The notes below the pieces were generated by a model. It did no database searches and was not told the DNA's origin. It worked only from the letters and a program-made list of their open reading frames with translations. This document shows, one piece after another, positions 11,901-23,012 of a stretch of 64,000 bases of DNA (position 1 is the stretch's first letter; every line of letters starts with the position of its first letter). The stretch comes from Linanthus parryae (taxonomy: Eukaryota > Streptophyta > Magnoliopsida > Ericales > Polemoniaceae). The stretch is taken from the NCBI GenBank assembly GCA_023055425.1, contig JALGPY010000008.1, positions 23,843,359 to 23,907,358 on the forward strand. Direction: 5' to 3'. Position numbers and translations under genes: made by a program.

Positions 11901-13013
11901 AACTACAAGTTTTTATTTATACAAAAAAAAGGGAGAAAAAAAAAAGATATCTGGACTTTCCTGAATCCTGTAGAGGTAATTACTAATTAGACTCGTTAGC
12001 TAGCTCGATACAACCAAAAAGAATCAACACAATGAAGAAATACAGCCAAAGTACCAATAACTTGTAGGAGTAGCATTGTTTATAAAACCATTAGACTCTG
12101 AAGCTGACACCTCTGCATATGGTCTATTTTTTTTTTTTTACTTTCTCTCTGATTAGATAGTTATAGCGTTATTTGCGTGATTGTTTGCAGACATTGGCTG
12201 AACTTAAGGAGGATGAGGTCCTGCTTTTGAAGGAGAGAAGACAGTTGAAGAGGGTAAGTTTTGAAGTTTTTTCAGCTTTAACCTTGCTGGTCTAAAGGTT
12301 GTTTTTAAGTCCCAGTTTCCTGATATAAGCTTTCACATTTCTTGACTTATCAGGATTTGGAAACCTTACGTGAAAATTTGGAGAAACAAAGAACTGAAAA
12401 TGCAAGCCTGAAGAGATTTAAGGTGAGATTATTTATTTTTGGTACGAATTTTAATATTTACAAGTTCAGAGACTTGACAACTAATACATTTACAGGCACG
12501 AAACACAAACATTGTAACAAATATTCAATAAAATTAAACACCACCTAGTAATATATATGTATATATACATTACAGTTAAGATTAAGACAAATATTGTTAC
12601 TAGTGTTTATTATGGTCATGGCAGCATTTAAGGTTAAGAAACAATGAATTTATATATACGGAACAATCAGTGAAATATATTCTTCGAGTTCTACTCAAGT
12701 AATGGAATCTTCAACAACTACTAATTGTAAAGGAAATAGCACTTAACACCAAATTTGTGATTCAATTTGGCAGCTTGATTTGGGATTAGAGCCAAAGGTA
12801 GCAAAAGTTGAAGCATCTGGAGCTGAAGAATCAACCACTGATGAAAGCATAGACAACAATAACAACAGCAACCAACTCTGCCCTTCAAGAAACAGTTGCT
12901 CGAGACTAGAGGAGCAGGTCATCGACAACGAGGAGGATAAATTTGTGATACCTGATCTGAATGAACCTCTGGAGGAGGATTCCACCCCAGAGGTCTTTTC
13001 CAGAGTTAGCTAA
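8919..13013 (+). CDS. Nuclear EAR-motif coiled-coil protein, five exons
   Basis: Five exons join in phase 0: 8919-9203, 11473-11526, 12191-12253, 12354-12422 and 12774-13013, giving 236 residues. All four introns are GT-AG. The N-terminus is acidic (MTDDDWVQTAMSDD), followed by a leucine-rich stretch and arginine-rich RQRRSR. Exon 2 ends in a basic KRPRKKK cluster, a likely nuclear signal (residues 107-113). Exons 3 and 4 (114-157) have leucines in heptad-like spacing (LAELKEDEVLLLKERRQLKR and LRENLEKQRTENASL), so a coiled coil is predicted. Exon 5 starts with LDLGL, an LxLxL EAR motif, and near the C-terminus has PDLNEP, a DLNxxP EAR motif. EAR motifs recruit TOPLESS-type corepressors, so a role as a transcriptional repressor or adaptor is inferred. 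No DNA-binding domain is visible. I recognise it as a plant-specific uncharacterised type but cannot give a symbol. Confidence 0.85.
10300..10550. mobile_element. Foldback/MITE element in intron 1 of the EAR-motif gene
   Basis: The arms begin CAGTATCGTG at 10301 and end ACGATACTGC at 10550, and are near-perfect inverted repeats of about 85 bp. Shared inner phrases are GACACTTAG, GTCATAAAAC and GTTTCACTTTTACCGACATC. The spacer is about 80 bp. Transcribed in the pre-mRNA, it would make a long hairpin. Superfamily is unknown because target duplications are not clear. Confidence 0.75.
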
Positions 13014-13889
13014 GATCTCACTTCATGGGATGAAATCAAACAAAAATGGACCTGCATGTTAAGTTTTAGTAAGTTCTAACCTTGTAGGATCAGTCTCAAA
13101 TCAAATATTATTAACTGTAATTACAGAGGAACATTAGGCGCTTTCTTTACGTCGTTCCAGTCGTATCGGCTATTTTTTTCCAAATTAAATTCATGAAGGT
13201 TTTAAGGGTAGGTCGAAGATTCTAACTACTCGGTTCAGTAGAGCATTCTTTAGTTGAAGCAGCAGGCCTAGACTATACTTCTGGCGATTACCCTTGTTCG
13301 TTGTTCTTTCTTTCCTCTCGATGAGATTGTATTAGTGTTGTATAATACTGTCTATCACAGAGATGATCATTGCTCAACTGCTTCTGATGGCAACTATATT
13401 TTGAATCTGAATGGCACTGTGAGCTTTTCTTAGTTGCTTGTCGATATGTTTTGGTGAATTGGTTTGGGTTGAAAGTATGAGCATTGTTTTGAATTAACGG
13501 GAATAGACAGTGGTTAGGGCCTTCTGAGCCAGTTTATCTGGTCTCAGTTTCGAGACCCACAGTAAGCTTAGAATAGATTTCTTAATAACCTTTGGTTTTC
13601 CGGACTGATAGCATTGGACTAGATTGGCCAGGTTGGATTGGATTTGATAAATGGCACTATGTTTAGTGTTGTGTTTGATTTTGTGCAGTCTCGGGGTTGC
13701 TTTATGTTTAACACAATCCAGGCAATACCTTCGTGTATGAGGGGTACTTTTTATCTTGGGTAACTGTAAATGTATAAAAAGGGAAGCAGAAGCGGTTACA
13801 GGTTTAAAAGGGGCATTCCCCAAGTAGGCTAAAAACAAGAGGGAAAAGACCAACAAACCAAGCAGGTCAAAGACATAGCCACACTACCC
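13014..13889. other. 3' region of the EAR-motif gene and intergenic DNA
   Basis: The stop codon ends at 13013. The following several hundred bases probably contain the 3' UTR, but I see no unique poly(A) signal. The minus-strand frame at 13494-13856 has no recognised motif. Confidence 0.5.
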
Positions 13890-14445
13890 AATACCCCAAT
13901 GTCTAACCATACTAGTCATGTGCTGATAGTACAAGAGATTGATATCCACAAGTTTAGCATAATAGCACTAGCAATCTTCCTAATAGTATATGTCAATGTC
14001 TATGTTTTCCTTTGATAGAGCCTGTGGTTCCTCTCTAGTCGGATATAGTAAACATCTGCTGAAAGACACATTTTGAGAGCTGCATTCCACGTGTTGTTAC
14101 TCAGCCAAGCATTACTTAGATGGTCCATCCAACCAATCCAGGAGGTATGTGGTTATAGTCGATGACAAAGAAGCTCCATATCTGGGCAGCATAAGGACAA
14201 TTCTTGAAGAGGTGAATGTGTGTTTCAGGCTCAGAACTGCATAGACATCACAGATTAGTAGAGACAACACCCCCATTGGAAAAACTTGTCAGTAGTGCCA
14301 AGTCTTTCTTGGATAAAGGATATTATGGGGATATGCAATTTGAACCATCACAATTTATCCAGATCTTCTCTTGTCATTTCTCTCTGACGAGCTCCCAAGC
14401 AGAAGAAACCGTATAATGCCCACCACTGTCTGCCAAAGGACAGAA
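13890..14445 (-). pseudogene. LINE reverse-transcriptase C-terminal (zf-RVT) remnant
   Basis: Read on the minus strand, the sequence near 14249-14165 translates to CSSEPETHIHLFKNCPYAAQ followed by IWSF. This matches the zf-RVT domain found downstream of the reverse transcriptase in plant LINEs and related retro-coding sequences (pattern C, then E-x-x-x-H-L-F-x-x-C-x-Y-A-x-x-I-W). The frame is broken by stops before and after the motif, so the copy is dead. The outer ends are approximate. Confidence 0.65.
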
Positions 14446-14839
14446 TCGTGATTTTGATTATTAGGGCGATGATCGTCTGTGAATTTTGCAATATCACTGA
14501 TATATTGCACATGTCAACCAAACATACCTGAAGTTCATAAATCTAAAAATTGATTGCTCAAAGCCTGAAACTTCAACAACGGTGGTTGCTAGGCTGTGGT
14601 TGGCCTTCCTTTTTGTACAAAGGTAAGAATATTATCCTACTCCTAAGGGGTGAGGTGGCTTGAACTCGAGCCAATGAACCGGCAATAGGCTTTTGTAACC
14701 ACTGGGATAGCCGCCAGGTTCAACCTCTGACCTTTCAGATCATTACGACAGATATAAGAGCATGTTCATCCTCTGAGGTGCTGGAGCAAGACACTGCTTA
14801 TATGCCTTTTGATATCTATTTCCACTGTTGGAGCAGAGA
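14446..14839. other. Intergenic DNA between LINE remnant and hAT element
   Basis: No coding frame or RNA gene is supported. A phrase around 14655-14720 about gaps between ordinary genes looks like decayed repeat sequence but was not classified. Confidence 0.4.
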
Positions 14840-14847
14840 CACAAAAC

Positions 14848-15298
14848 CTATGTTGCACGGGTGCTTCTGATTGGTCGCGCACCCGCACCGGGTGCTTCTG
14901 GGTGCTTTGTGGGTGCTTTCTGGATAAGACAGAGTCATTTTTGAATGTTTTAGTTGAGAGGTCTTCCAAATACAACTAGAATTTAACAAAGAAGAACATT
15001 TTTTACCCTTAAATTCCTCATCTCTCCACAGCTAAGAACAACGACATGAAGAGATTATACTGTTGATATAGTAACCTTGTATCTTCAAATGTGTGTATGA
15101 ATTTTTGTCGATTATAATATGATCACTATTATTTTCGTTATATATGAGTATAATGGTATCCCTATAATATCAGATAAAAATATAAATAATGTGGCCGCAC
15201 CCCCGCCGCACCCGCACCCTTGATTTTTTGGAATTTGCCGCACCCGCACCCAGTTCCCGAACCAGCACTCGCACCGCACCCGTACTCGTGCTACATAG
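14848..15298. mobile_element. hAT-type MITE, 451 bp, with perfect 8-bp target duplication
   Basis: The element starts CTATGTTGCACGGGTGC and ends in an inverted version (GCACCCGTACTCGTGCTACA then TAG). It is flanked by the identical 8-mer CACAAAAC at 14840-14847 and 15299-15306. An 8-bp duplication with short terminal inverted repeats defines the hAT superfamily. Both ends are rich in GCACCCGCACC-type subterminal repeats, which in hAT elements are often transposase-binding sites. No transposase is encoded, so it depends on one elsewhere. Confidence 0.88.
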
Positions 15299-15765
15299 CA
15301 CAAAACTGTCCTGTATTGATTTTCATGTGAATATGGGATGTGGTGATGCCAGCTGCAACGTGTCATTTACCATGAGAAAACTTCCCATTTTGAGGAAGTA
15401 GGAAGAAGCCGGTGAAACGTACCAATAAGAGAAGTAGGAAGAAGCTGGCTATACAGAGGTAGTACATGTGAATATGTGAAGTGGTGATGCCGTCTGCAAC
15501 ATTATGAAGTAAAATGTAATGACACTCGAGACTCAGTTGCTCTAGTATTCGGAACCTCTAATGGTCCATAATGTTCTACAACTTCTGCTTCTTATTAACC
15601 GATGAAGGCAAACAACATACGGGGATACAAAACAAGAGAAGAGCAACTTCATACAAAATTCACCAACTTCATAAACTCCGAACTTGTAAATTGGCGTCCC
15701 AACAAGGATATAAATACCAAAACTCCACATTTTCTTAACAAGTACACCAATGTTTATATTTCTTT

Positions 15766-18700
15766 CTAGCTCTTATTACCTCCCTCAAGCACCGGCAAAC
15801 ACTTCAACAGAATATCTGCTGCAAAATCTAGTTCCTGCTCAGTAACAATCAATGGAGGCACGAGCCTAACCACATTCCCTTTCCCCGCAGTCAGTACAAG
15901 GAGACCCGAATCACGACAGGCGTCGACCAATGGGCCCGCCGATACATCGAGCTCTATCCCAACAATGAGCCCCTTTCCACGCACTTCCTTCACATGAGAG
16001 TTTCCCCCCAGCTTTTGGGTTAAAGCATCGATCAAGTACTTGCCTTTGTTCGAGACACTGGTGAGGAACTCTGGTTTGGAGATTTTATCCAGTACAGCAA
16101 TGGCGGCGTTACAGACTAGGGGTGCGCCGGCAAAGGTGCTTCCGTGGTCTCCGTGGTTGATAGCGGCGGCGACCTTTTCGGTTACTAGTGCGGCTCCGAT
16201 AGGGAGACCTCCCGCGAGGGGCTTGGCGAGGGTCATAATGTCAGGGAACACAGCGTAGGCTTCGTGGGCCCAGAGATCACCGGTTCGGCCTAATCCACAT
16301 TGAACCTACGAATACGAAATAACAAGTTAATGGTATGAGCAATACAGAAGGATAAAACTTGGTAGGGGTTGAAAAATTATACCTAATAATCTGAATTTGT
16401 GCTTTTAGCATTTACTTCTATCAGATTTTTATGGAATTTGTAACCCAGTTCATTATCTTCTATCTGATTTTCACAAGTTACTATCTACTCAGTAACTCTC
16501 ACATTACTCTACTTAGTGAAAGGATTGAAACACTAGGGAAAAAATGACGGGCAAGGTTGATACCTGACTGCTAAATAACCGATCCAGACTGTCATATTGA
16601 CCCTGTTTGGTAGATTATTGGTGATTTTTGTCAAATTCACAATTATTTTATATTTCGAAATCCCCCCAGAACAATCCGGAATCCCCCCAAAAAACCAGAA
16701 TCCTCCCAAAAAATCTGGAATCCTCTTTTTTACTTTATCGGAATTCTGGATTTGGAGACGTTTGACTGGCTTGAGCCAGAATATTGACAAACCTCTACCT
16801 CCCGATTTAAACTCATCCGGACAGGCTAAATATGAGGTCTATGTAGGGTTGTCTATCTCTACGTACAATGAACACGAACTGAATGATATTTTAAAGTGCA
16901 TATCAGGGTAACATAACATTTTCATATCAACTTAGGATGTGCTTGTCATTAACCTCCAGTCTTGTATACCCTATTGAGGTAATCAGGGGCGGAGCCATGT
17001 ATTCAAAATATCTGGGGCACTTTTGCAATAATGACAAGGGTACAATTTAAACTTTTTATACATCATAGGGAAAAATTGCAGTATTTCAAATTATTGGGTA
17101 AGGCACGTGCCTCCCAGGCCCTGGTGGAAGTTCCCCTGCGAAATCAATCATAGCATATATTGGCCCTCTTTGAGGTAAAAACTAACGAACGAACTCTTCT
17201 CTTCCCAACTTTGGATGTCGAACAAGAATCATACAATCATTTAAGGTTATTGTAATTAAGTCAAGTTGATTTCCTGTTCTCATACGTGACATGGGACATA
17301 TAATGCAAATTCTGAATACAATACCCTGAAAGTGGTTCCGCTCGCATTAACTTCAAAGATTCCCTATATGTTCGTCAACTGAAAGACACTTGTCTTTGGA
17401 ATACCTAAAAGGGTTCTGATAGCAATGAATAAGGAAGTCGATCCTACGATTCCTACTGAATACTCAAATTCTTTAACTTGTAAAACCCATATGGCTTTAA
17501 CTAAGTGATGAAAGACCTTCTGTAGTAACAAGTAACCAAGTAATATAACATCTTGGAGAGACATTACAAGTAGAAAAGAATTGTTTACCTCGTCAAAAAC
17601 TAGGAGGGAACCAGACTCATTACAAGCATCACGAAGGCCTTGTAAGAACTCTTTTGTCGCACTATAAATGCCACCCTCACCTTGTATAGGTTCGACGAAT
17701 ACTGCAGCAATCTTACCAGATCCAATAAGCTTTTTAGCAGCTTCAGTATCACCATACTCCAGGAAAGTAACCCCGGGCATGACAGGTTGAAAAGGTGTCC
17801 TATAGTACTCTTTGCTGGTCAAGGCAAGAGCTCCCATGGTCCTTCCGTGGAAACTATTGCTGAACGAAATGAACTCAAACGGCGGTTGCTCTGCATTAGG
17901 ATTCGCATGCCTCTGGAACTTTCTCGCAAATTTAATGGCAGCTTCATTTGCTTCGGTGCCGCTGTTTGTGAAGAAGACGCGGTCGGCGAAAGATCTGGCA
18001 ACTAGGCGTTTCGCAAGCTCAATCTGCAGTAGATGATCATCTGCTTCTCAATAATTAATGCCACACAAAATGCTACTAAAGCCAACCATACACACAACCA
18101 CATGAACATGAACATATCTAGAGTAAGCTTAATTTTCATTCTTCGGAACCTAAAAGTATTCATCGCGATGTGTTTGCTGTTGAGAATCGTTATTTGTCCC
18201 ACATCGGGACTCTATCTATTTTGCCTGTGCCTAATAAGCTACTTGGGATACTCCCCTCATTGCCAAGTGATTTTGAGGTGGAACCCTAGGATTCTTATCA
18301 GAGCCTGATTCTGTCTGGTCCTGTTGTTCCGCACGTTCCTGTGCCTAATAAGATACTAAGCTACTTGGGATACTCCCCTCATTGCCAAGTGATTTTGAGG
18401 TGGAACCCTAGGATTCTTATCAGAGCCTGATTCTGTCTGGTCCTGTTGTTCCGCACATTCCTGTGCCTAATAAGATACTAAGATACTTGGGCTACTCCCC
18501 TCATTGCCAAGTGATTTTGAGGTGGAACCCAGGATTCTTAACTTTTGCCATTAACTCTGGTATGGCTAACAGCATGCTAACAAACATAATTCAATCTCTA
18601 TTATCCATTTGCCTCATGTATTATTAGCCTCTTGAAACTGGGATGGACAGAGGGTTTCTAATCGGCGGATCAGAAAATGATGAAAAACAAAGTCGATGAA

Positions 18701-19597
18701 CCTCTGTTCTCTGCTCATCTCAACTTCAGTATTGAACTTGTTTCTCTTCAAGTTTCTGAATTAGGGAGTAAGCATTGTTGTCGAGCTGGAAATTTTCCAT
18801 TGTAAAATCTTCAAAGCTAAGAGATTGACACTAGTCTACACCACATTACTGAAAGAACATGGACAAGTTGTGCCAGTGAACATGAACAAGCTCATAACAT
18901 TGTAGATCTTTCTTAACACTATAATATCATGAAAAAAAAATAGCAAATGTTCGTATAATATCGTTAGCCAAATTAGTCTGTCAAAGTGACCTCTAAAGTT
19001 AACTGAAAAAACAGATCAAGTACTACTTTGTACTAAAGCAGAATTTGTGATGGACCTCAAGTTAGAGAGTGCTCGCTTACACAAAACCAAGGATCATGAT
19101 TCTTTCTTAACCCAATCTTCAACATAGCTAGGCAAGAACAAACCCAAATGACATTGACAACAATGTTAAAAAGAACCCACCTGAGGGACAGAATAGTAGA
19201 CATTGCTGACATGTGTGAGCAAACTAGCCTGCTCTGTAACAGCTCTAACCCAATCAGGATCACCATGTCCAAGAGCATTCACTGCAATCCCAGAAGTCAT
19301 GTCCAAATACTCTCGCCCCTCAACATCCCACAATTTACACCCTTTGCCACTCGTCAGCACCACCGGAGCCCTCCCGTATGTCCCCACCACCACCTCCGCC
19401 TCCGCCGCCATCCACTCCTTACTGCCCAGTTTCCCACCACCCACCTCCGCCGCCACCGCCGCCGGCCGGACATCGACTGAAGCACAGGCAATCACTCTTC
19501 CCGAGACGCGTCCATTTTGGGGGGTGATTGAGCGGCGGAGGGTGGCGGCGGTGGCCGGAGAAAGTGGGTTGCTGAGGAAGAGATGGATTGAGCTCAT
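15766..19597 (-). CDS. Acetylornithine aminotransferase, organelle-targeted
   Basis: Three exons on the minus strand (19597-19181, 18023-17589, 16305-15766) give 463 residues with clean GT-AG introns of 1157 and 1283 bp, all phase 0. The protein is a class-III PLP aminotransferase, EC 2.6.1.11, which transfers the amino group of N-acetylornithine to 2-oxoglutarate in the arginine pathway. Visible landmarks are GTEA (161-164, phosphate binding), FHGR (197-200), EPIQGEGG (from 250), FDE with the pyridine-N aspartate at about 283, and TLAKPLAGG with the PLP lysine at about 312. Residues 1 to about 60 are rich in Ser, Ala, Arg and Pro and poor in acids, a plastid or mitochondrial transit peptide. 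The length fits plant homologues. Ornithine aminotransferase was considered, but the extended [14 protein letters not shown] region and overall pattern favour the ArgD/WIN1 type. The start is the first ATG before the transit peptide. Confidence 0.93.
16984..17138. mobile_element. Possible small hAT-like MITE in intron 2 of the aminotransferase
   Basis: It starts CAGGGGCGGAGCC and ends TTCCCCTG, the usual terminal signature of small plant hAT-like MITEs that read CAGGGGCGGA inward. An 8-bp target duplication is not preserved, so the call rests on the terminal sequence only. Confidence 0.4.
18178..18541 (+). repeat. TRIM-like LTR with a threefold tandem repeat, in intron 1 of the aminotransferase
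   Basis: TGTTGAGAATCGTTATTTGT then CCCACATCGG resembles the start of plant TRIM/LTR sequences. Three tandem units begin with CCTGTGCC at 18224, 18338 and 18460 (periods 114 and 122; later copies carry an extra 8 bp, AGATACTA). Units 1 and 2 contain TTATCAGAGCC, which resembles the tRNA-Met primer-binding complement TGGTATCAGAGCC; unit 3 ends just before it. The tandem state suggests unequal exchange or repeated LTR ends. It lies wholly within an intron and does not disturb the splice sites. Confidence 0.6.
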
Positions 19598-20012
19598 TGA
19601 TGTGGGTTTTCGGTGTTGTGATTAGGGTTAGGTGGTGATTGTGGAGAAAGATTAGGTTTTTGATGGGTGGGGAAGGTTTTGGACGCAACCCAGATTGGGG
19701 ATTCTTGAGGGAGAGTGGAAAGTTTGAACTTTGTGTTTCTAGGGTTTGGATTCTTCTGCGGGAAATAGACGGGAAAGATTTACTTACCCACCCTGTTTGG
19801 TTTGCAAATTTGGGGAGAGAGGAAAAAAGGAAAACCAAAAATCCCAAACAGGAAAGTACTTAGTTTTTCTTTTCCTATAAAAATGTGTTCTTCTTACAAC
19901 AAAATTAGAGTTCATTTTTTTATTTCTCAAAAAATAAAATTATAGTTAATTTCTTTTACAACAAAATTAGTGTTTTCTTCTCAGATAATTTTTTTTAGCA
20001 AAAAGTGAGAAA
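19598..20012. promoter_or_regulatory. Upstream region of the aminotransferase, bounded by the Helitron
   Basis: Only 415 bp separate the aminotransferase start codon from the Helitron 5' end at 20013. The part nearest the gene is GC-richer leader DNA. The distal part (about 19915-20012) is a dispersed repeat also present at 58966-59058. No TATA box is certain; TTTTTATAGG on the minus strand near 19882 is a weak candidate. Any native promoter elements further upstream are now more than 35 kb away. Confidence 0.45.
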
Positions 20013-20342
20013 TCATATTACCTAATATAAAAGAAGTTATGGCCTTTTGCCAACTAGGATTTTTTTACACTTTGTACCCATGGTTCCTTTGCATGTGTAT
20101 TTGCCCACAACGTCCACCAATGACAGCTTGCCAGTCAATTTTTGCAAGTGAAGCCAATTGAAGTTGGTCGCAAATGTCTGAATTGTCCCTCTGTTTGATG
20201 GTAATTACTGGACCATACAGACTTGACTAGTGTAGTTTTATTGGTTCAGTTGGGTTTACATGTAAAATTGAGGATGAAAAATAGTTTCTCGCAACAGTCC
20301 TTTTTGCCCCTGCTGTGTCTCTTTTTTGCTCCGTTACCAGTT

Positions 20343-20792
20343 TGTTATAACGTGTGGGTATTCGAGCAAGAACGACGAAAGCAAAACAAGAACGAGACAG
20401 ATATTTAACGTGGTTCACTAACGAATTCGTAACGAACCCGCTAGCTAATCCACGGCCAGAACCAGATATTTTATTGAGAAGAGAACCCGATTACAGTGCA
20501 CGCCGCCGTGGGCACAACGGCCGCGGCGGCAACCCGAAAAAAAACCCACCAGACACACTCACAAACGAATTAAGCTATCAAACACACAAACAATCTGTGT
20601 GTGCTCTCAAGCTCACAAAAGCTACTCGTGTGTATCTATTTTGTACCAAACCCATTCATTTATATAGTGCCATAAAGACACTCCCATGTGCATCCACCAA
20701 ACAAAGTTGGAAACAATTTGTTTCCAAAATTGTTTTTGACTTTGTCTTGGACACCAAGTACTTTCCAAGTTTGATTTAAGTCAACCCCAACA
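20343..20792 (-). repeat. LTR, left copy
   Basis: Starts TGTTATAACGTG, ends CAACCCCAACA. It is the 3' LTR in element orientation. Identity with the right copy continues about 15 bp outside (20328-20342). Confidence 0.85.
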
Positions 20793-21805
20793 AATCTCCA
20801 CCTTGACTTGAATCAACTCAGCAACTCAAGACCAGAATCTGATGTTTCTCTTCTCAAACCTGAACAGGATGCGTCTCCCTGAACCAGAAACGAGCACGCC
20901 TCCCCGAACTGATGTTTCGCAGCTGTATGCGAAACCCGAATCGCCAAATCATTGCTCCAACTACCATGCGTTCCTGCAACGAATGCGCCCGATGTGGTTG
21001 CACTTTCCGGAAACTGAAACAAGTGCTCCACCCAGAACCAGACTCGAATACATTCACTGAGAAAGCAGGACCGAATGTATTCCAGATGCGCCCAATTGCG
21101 CCAGACAGATGCACCATGACAGAATGCCCAGATGTCATCCAGACCAGATGCACCGATGACGAGTGCCCAAATTGTCATGCCCGATGCGCCCCGTATGCCT
21201 GAGATTCGCCAGATGCTCGCCAGAAACAGATCGCGCCAGATGCGAGCTCAGTGCGTGTCATGGTACACGCTGCAAAACAAGATGCACGCCAGAACAAACT
21301 CGTGCATAATGCGCGCATAATCAAATGCGCGTGCCAGAAATCTCACGCGCCATGTGCTCCATGCCGTTGCTCCAACTCCAACGAGTTCCTGCAACGCATG
21401 AGCCAGCACCAGACTCAATTCACACGCCAGATGCTCCATGCCGGGAGCCGGATTGCTCCAAATCGTCAATCGCCAGAACGCCAGATGCGCGTGAACCGCC
21501 AGACTCGCGCCAATACCTAATGCGTGCTGGATTTGCCAGATCCCTTGCACGCCTAATCAGATGCGCGCCAGATTGCTCTGACAGGAGCCCGGATAGCCCC
21601 CTGCACAGGGCTTCAGATGGTGTGTATGCCTGCTTCTCTCTCACGAACAGATCGATCTTGATCGCCAAACCAGACGTCGTTCTTGGCGGAATCTCGAAAC
21701 CCAACTCCTGATAGCCTGCTCCACCTGAATCGCGAAACCCTAGCTTTGAGTTCCACAAAAACGTGAAACCCTAGCTCTTGGCTCCACCCTAATCTTGGAA
21801 CCCCG

Positions 21806-21901
21806 GCTCTGATACCAGTTTGTTAAAACTGGTGTTCCTCCTGACCTGGATCTGATACCAGTTTGTTGTAACAGAACTCCCGTTTCAGAGCTCCGTTACC
21901 A
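21806..21901 (-). other. Three primer-binding-site-like modules in tandem
   Basis: Minus-strand TGGTATCAGAGC (21806-21817), TGGTATCAGATC (21849-21860) and TGGTAACGGAGC (21890-21901) are spaced 43 and 41 bp apart. Each is preceded on the minus strand by an LTR-end-like AACAAAC. The first matches the initiator tRNA-Met site exactly; the others are diverged copies. The third is also present just outside the left LTR (20328-20339), implying it is now part of the repeated end. Confidence 0.65.
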
Positions 21902-21904
21902 GTT

Positions 21905-22354
21905 TGTTATAACGTGTGGGTATTCGAGCAAGAACGACGAAAGCAAAACAAGAACGGGACAGATATTTAACGTGGTTCACTAACGAATTCGTTACAAACC
22001 CGCTAGCTAATCCACGGCCAGAACCAGATATTTTATTGAGAAGAGAACCCGATTACAGTGCACGCCGCTGTGGCCACAACGGCCACGGCGGCAACCCGAA
22101 AAAAAACCCACCAGACACACTCACAAACGAATTAAGCTATCAAACACACAAACAATCTGTGTGTGCTCTCAAGCTCACAAAAGCTACTCGTGTGTATCTA
22201 TTTTGTACCAAACCCATTCATTTATATAGTGCCATAAAGACACTGCCATGTGCATCCACCAAACAAAGTTGGAAACAATTTGTTTCCAAAACTGTTTTTG
22301 ACTTTGCCTTGGACCCCAAGTACTTTTCAAGTTTGATTTAAGTTAACCCCAACA
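21905..22354 (-). repeat. LTR, right copy
   Basis: Starts TGTTATAACGTG, ends TAACCCCAACA. It is the 5' LTR in element orientation, next to the primer-binding site. Confidence 0.85.
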
Positions 22355-23012
22355 TTATCCTATGTAGAAAGGTAATGAAGTCGCTCTTCTTTTTTGTATG
22401 TATGCACATTTGCTTGCTCAGAGAACCAGCAGTGTACAGTTGCATACTATATGCAGATGCAATTTTGTTCCTTTCTTGTCACGTTGTGGTTAATCTTTGA
22501 TAGTTTCTAGAATGTTACAAGTCACAGTTTCAATCCTATGATTCGATCTGCCTCGCCCATGAAACAATGTGAATTCCTCTATCAATTTTGAGATGAGTAA
22601 AACTTATCTAAATCTCGATTCATGATGCATATAGCTGTTCACCTATTCTGAATTCAGTTGATTCATACAGTTCATTAAGTCATCTAGGAAAGTCTTATTG
22701 ATTTAAGATTAGAGCGGGTTTGACTGTACAATTAATGAGCATAATTTAATTTTGGTGAAATGGTTATCTAGCTGAACAGCCAGCGGTTCTCGAATTATTT
22801 GTGACCTTTTTTTATGTATCGGAATTGCCTTTACATGTCTGGATATACCGTGAAGTATGGACCTCGATGAAGTCATTGCTCAATTGTCGTGAGATTAGCC
22901 ATTGTATGCTTACCTGTTACATATATGGAGCCCTGTCATGCTCCCAGTGCGGCTGCCATTACATTAAACTGTAAACGGCGGTGAAGATACACATGTTGGA
23001 GACTCAGTACCT
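22355..23012. other. Helitron interior, no recognised content
   Basis: AT-rich DNA without a supported coding frame or repeat boundary. It may be intron or upstream DNA of the captured gene piece that follows. Confidence 0.4.

Larger units (their letters stand above)
20328..22354 (-). mobile_element. TRIM-like retrotransposon, minus orientation
   Basis: Two direct LTRs (20343-20792 and 21905-22354, 450 bp each, about 97% alike) read TGTT...AACA on either strand. They enclose about 1.1 kb without gag, protease, reverse transcriptase or integrase. On the minus strand the right LTR is followed by TGGTATCAGAGC (21817-21806), the standard plant initiator-tRNA-Met primer-binding site, so the element reads right to left. 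Its size and lack of coding capacity fit a TRIM or small LARD. The internal DNA is rich in CAGATGC and GCGCCAGA-type short repeats. No 5-bp target duplication is evident. Its frames of up to 141 codons are not protein genes. Confidence 0.75.

Noticed and set aside
13494..13856. 120-codon minus-strand frame
   Set aside because: No motif, AT-rich, and next to a decayed LINE; likely chance.
20354..20779. 141-codon frame, repeated at 21916-22341
   Set aside because: It is the LTR read through; both copies are open only because they are young repeats.
20813..21758. Many frames of 60-128 codons on both strands
   Set aside because: TRIM interior with repeated GC-rich words; no gag, pol or host motif.
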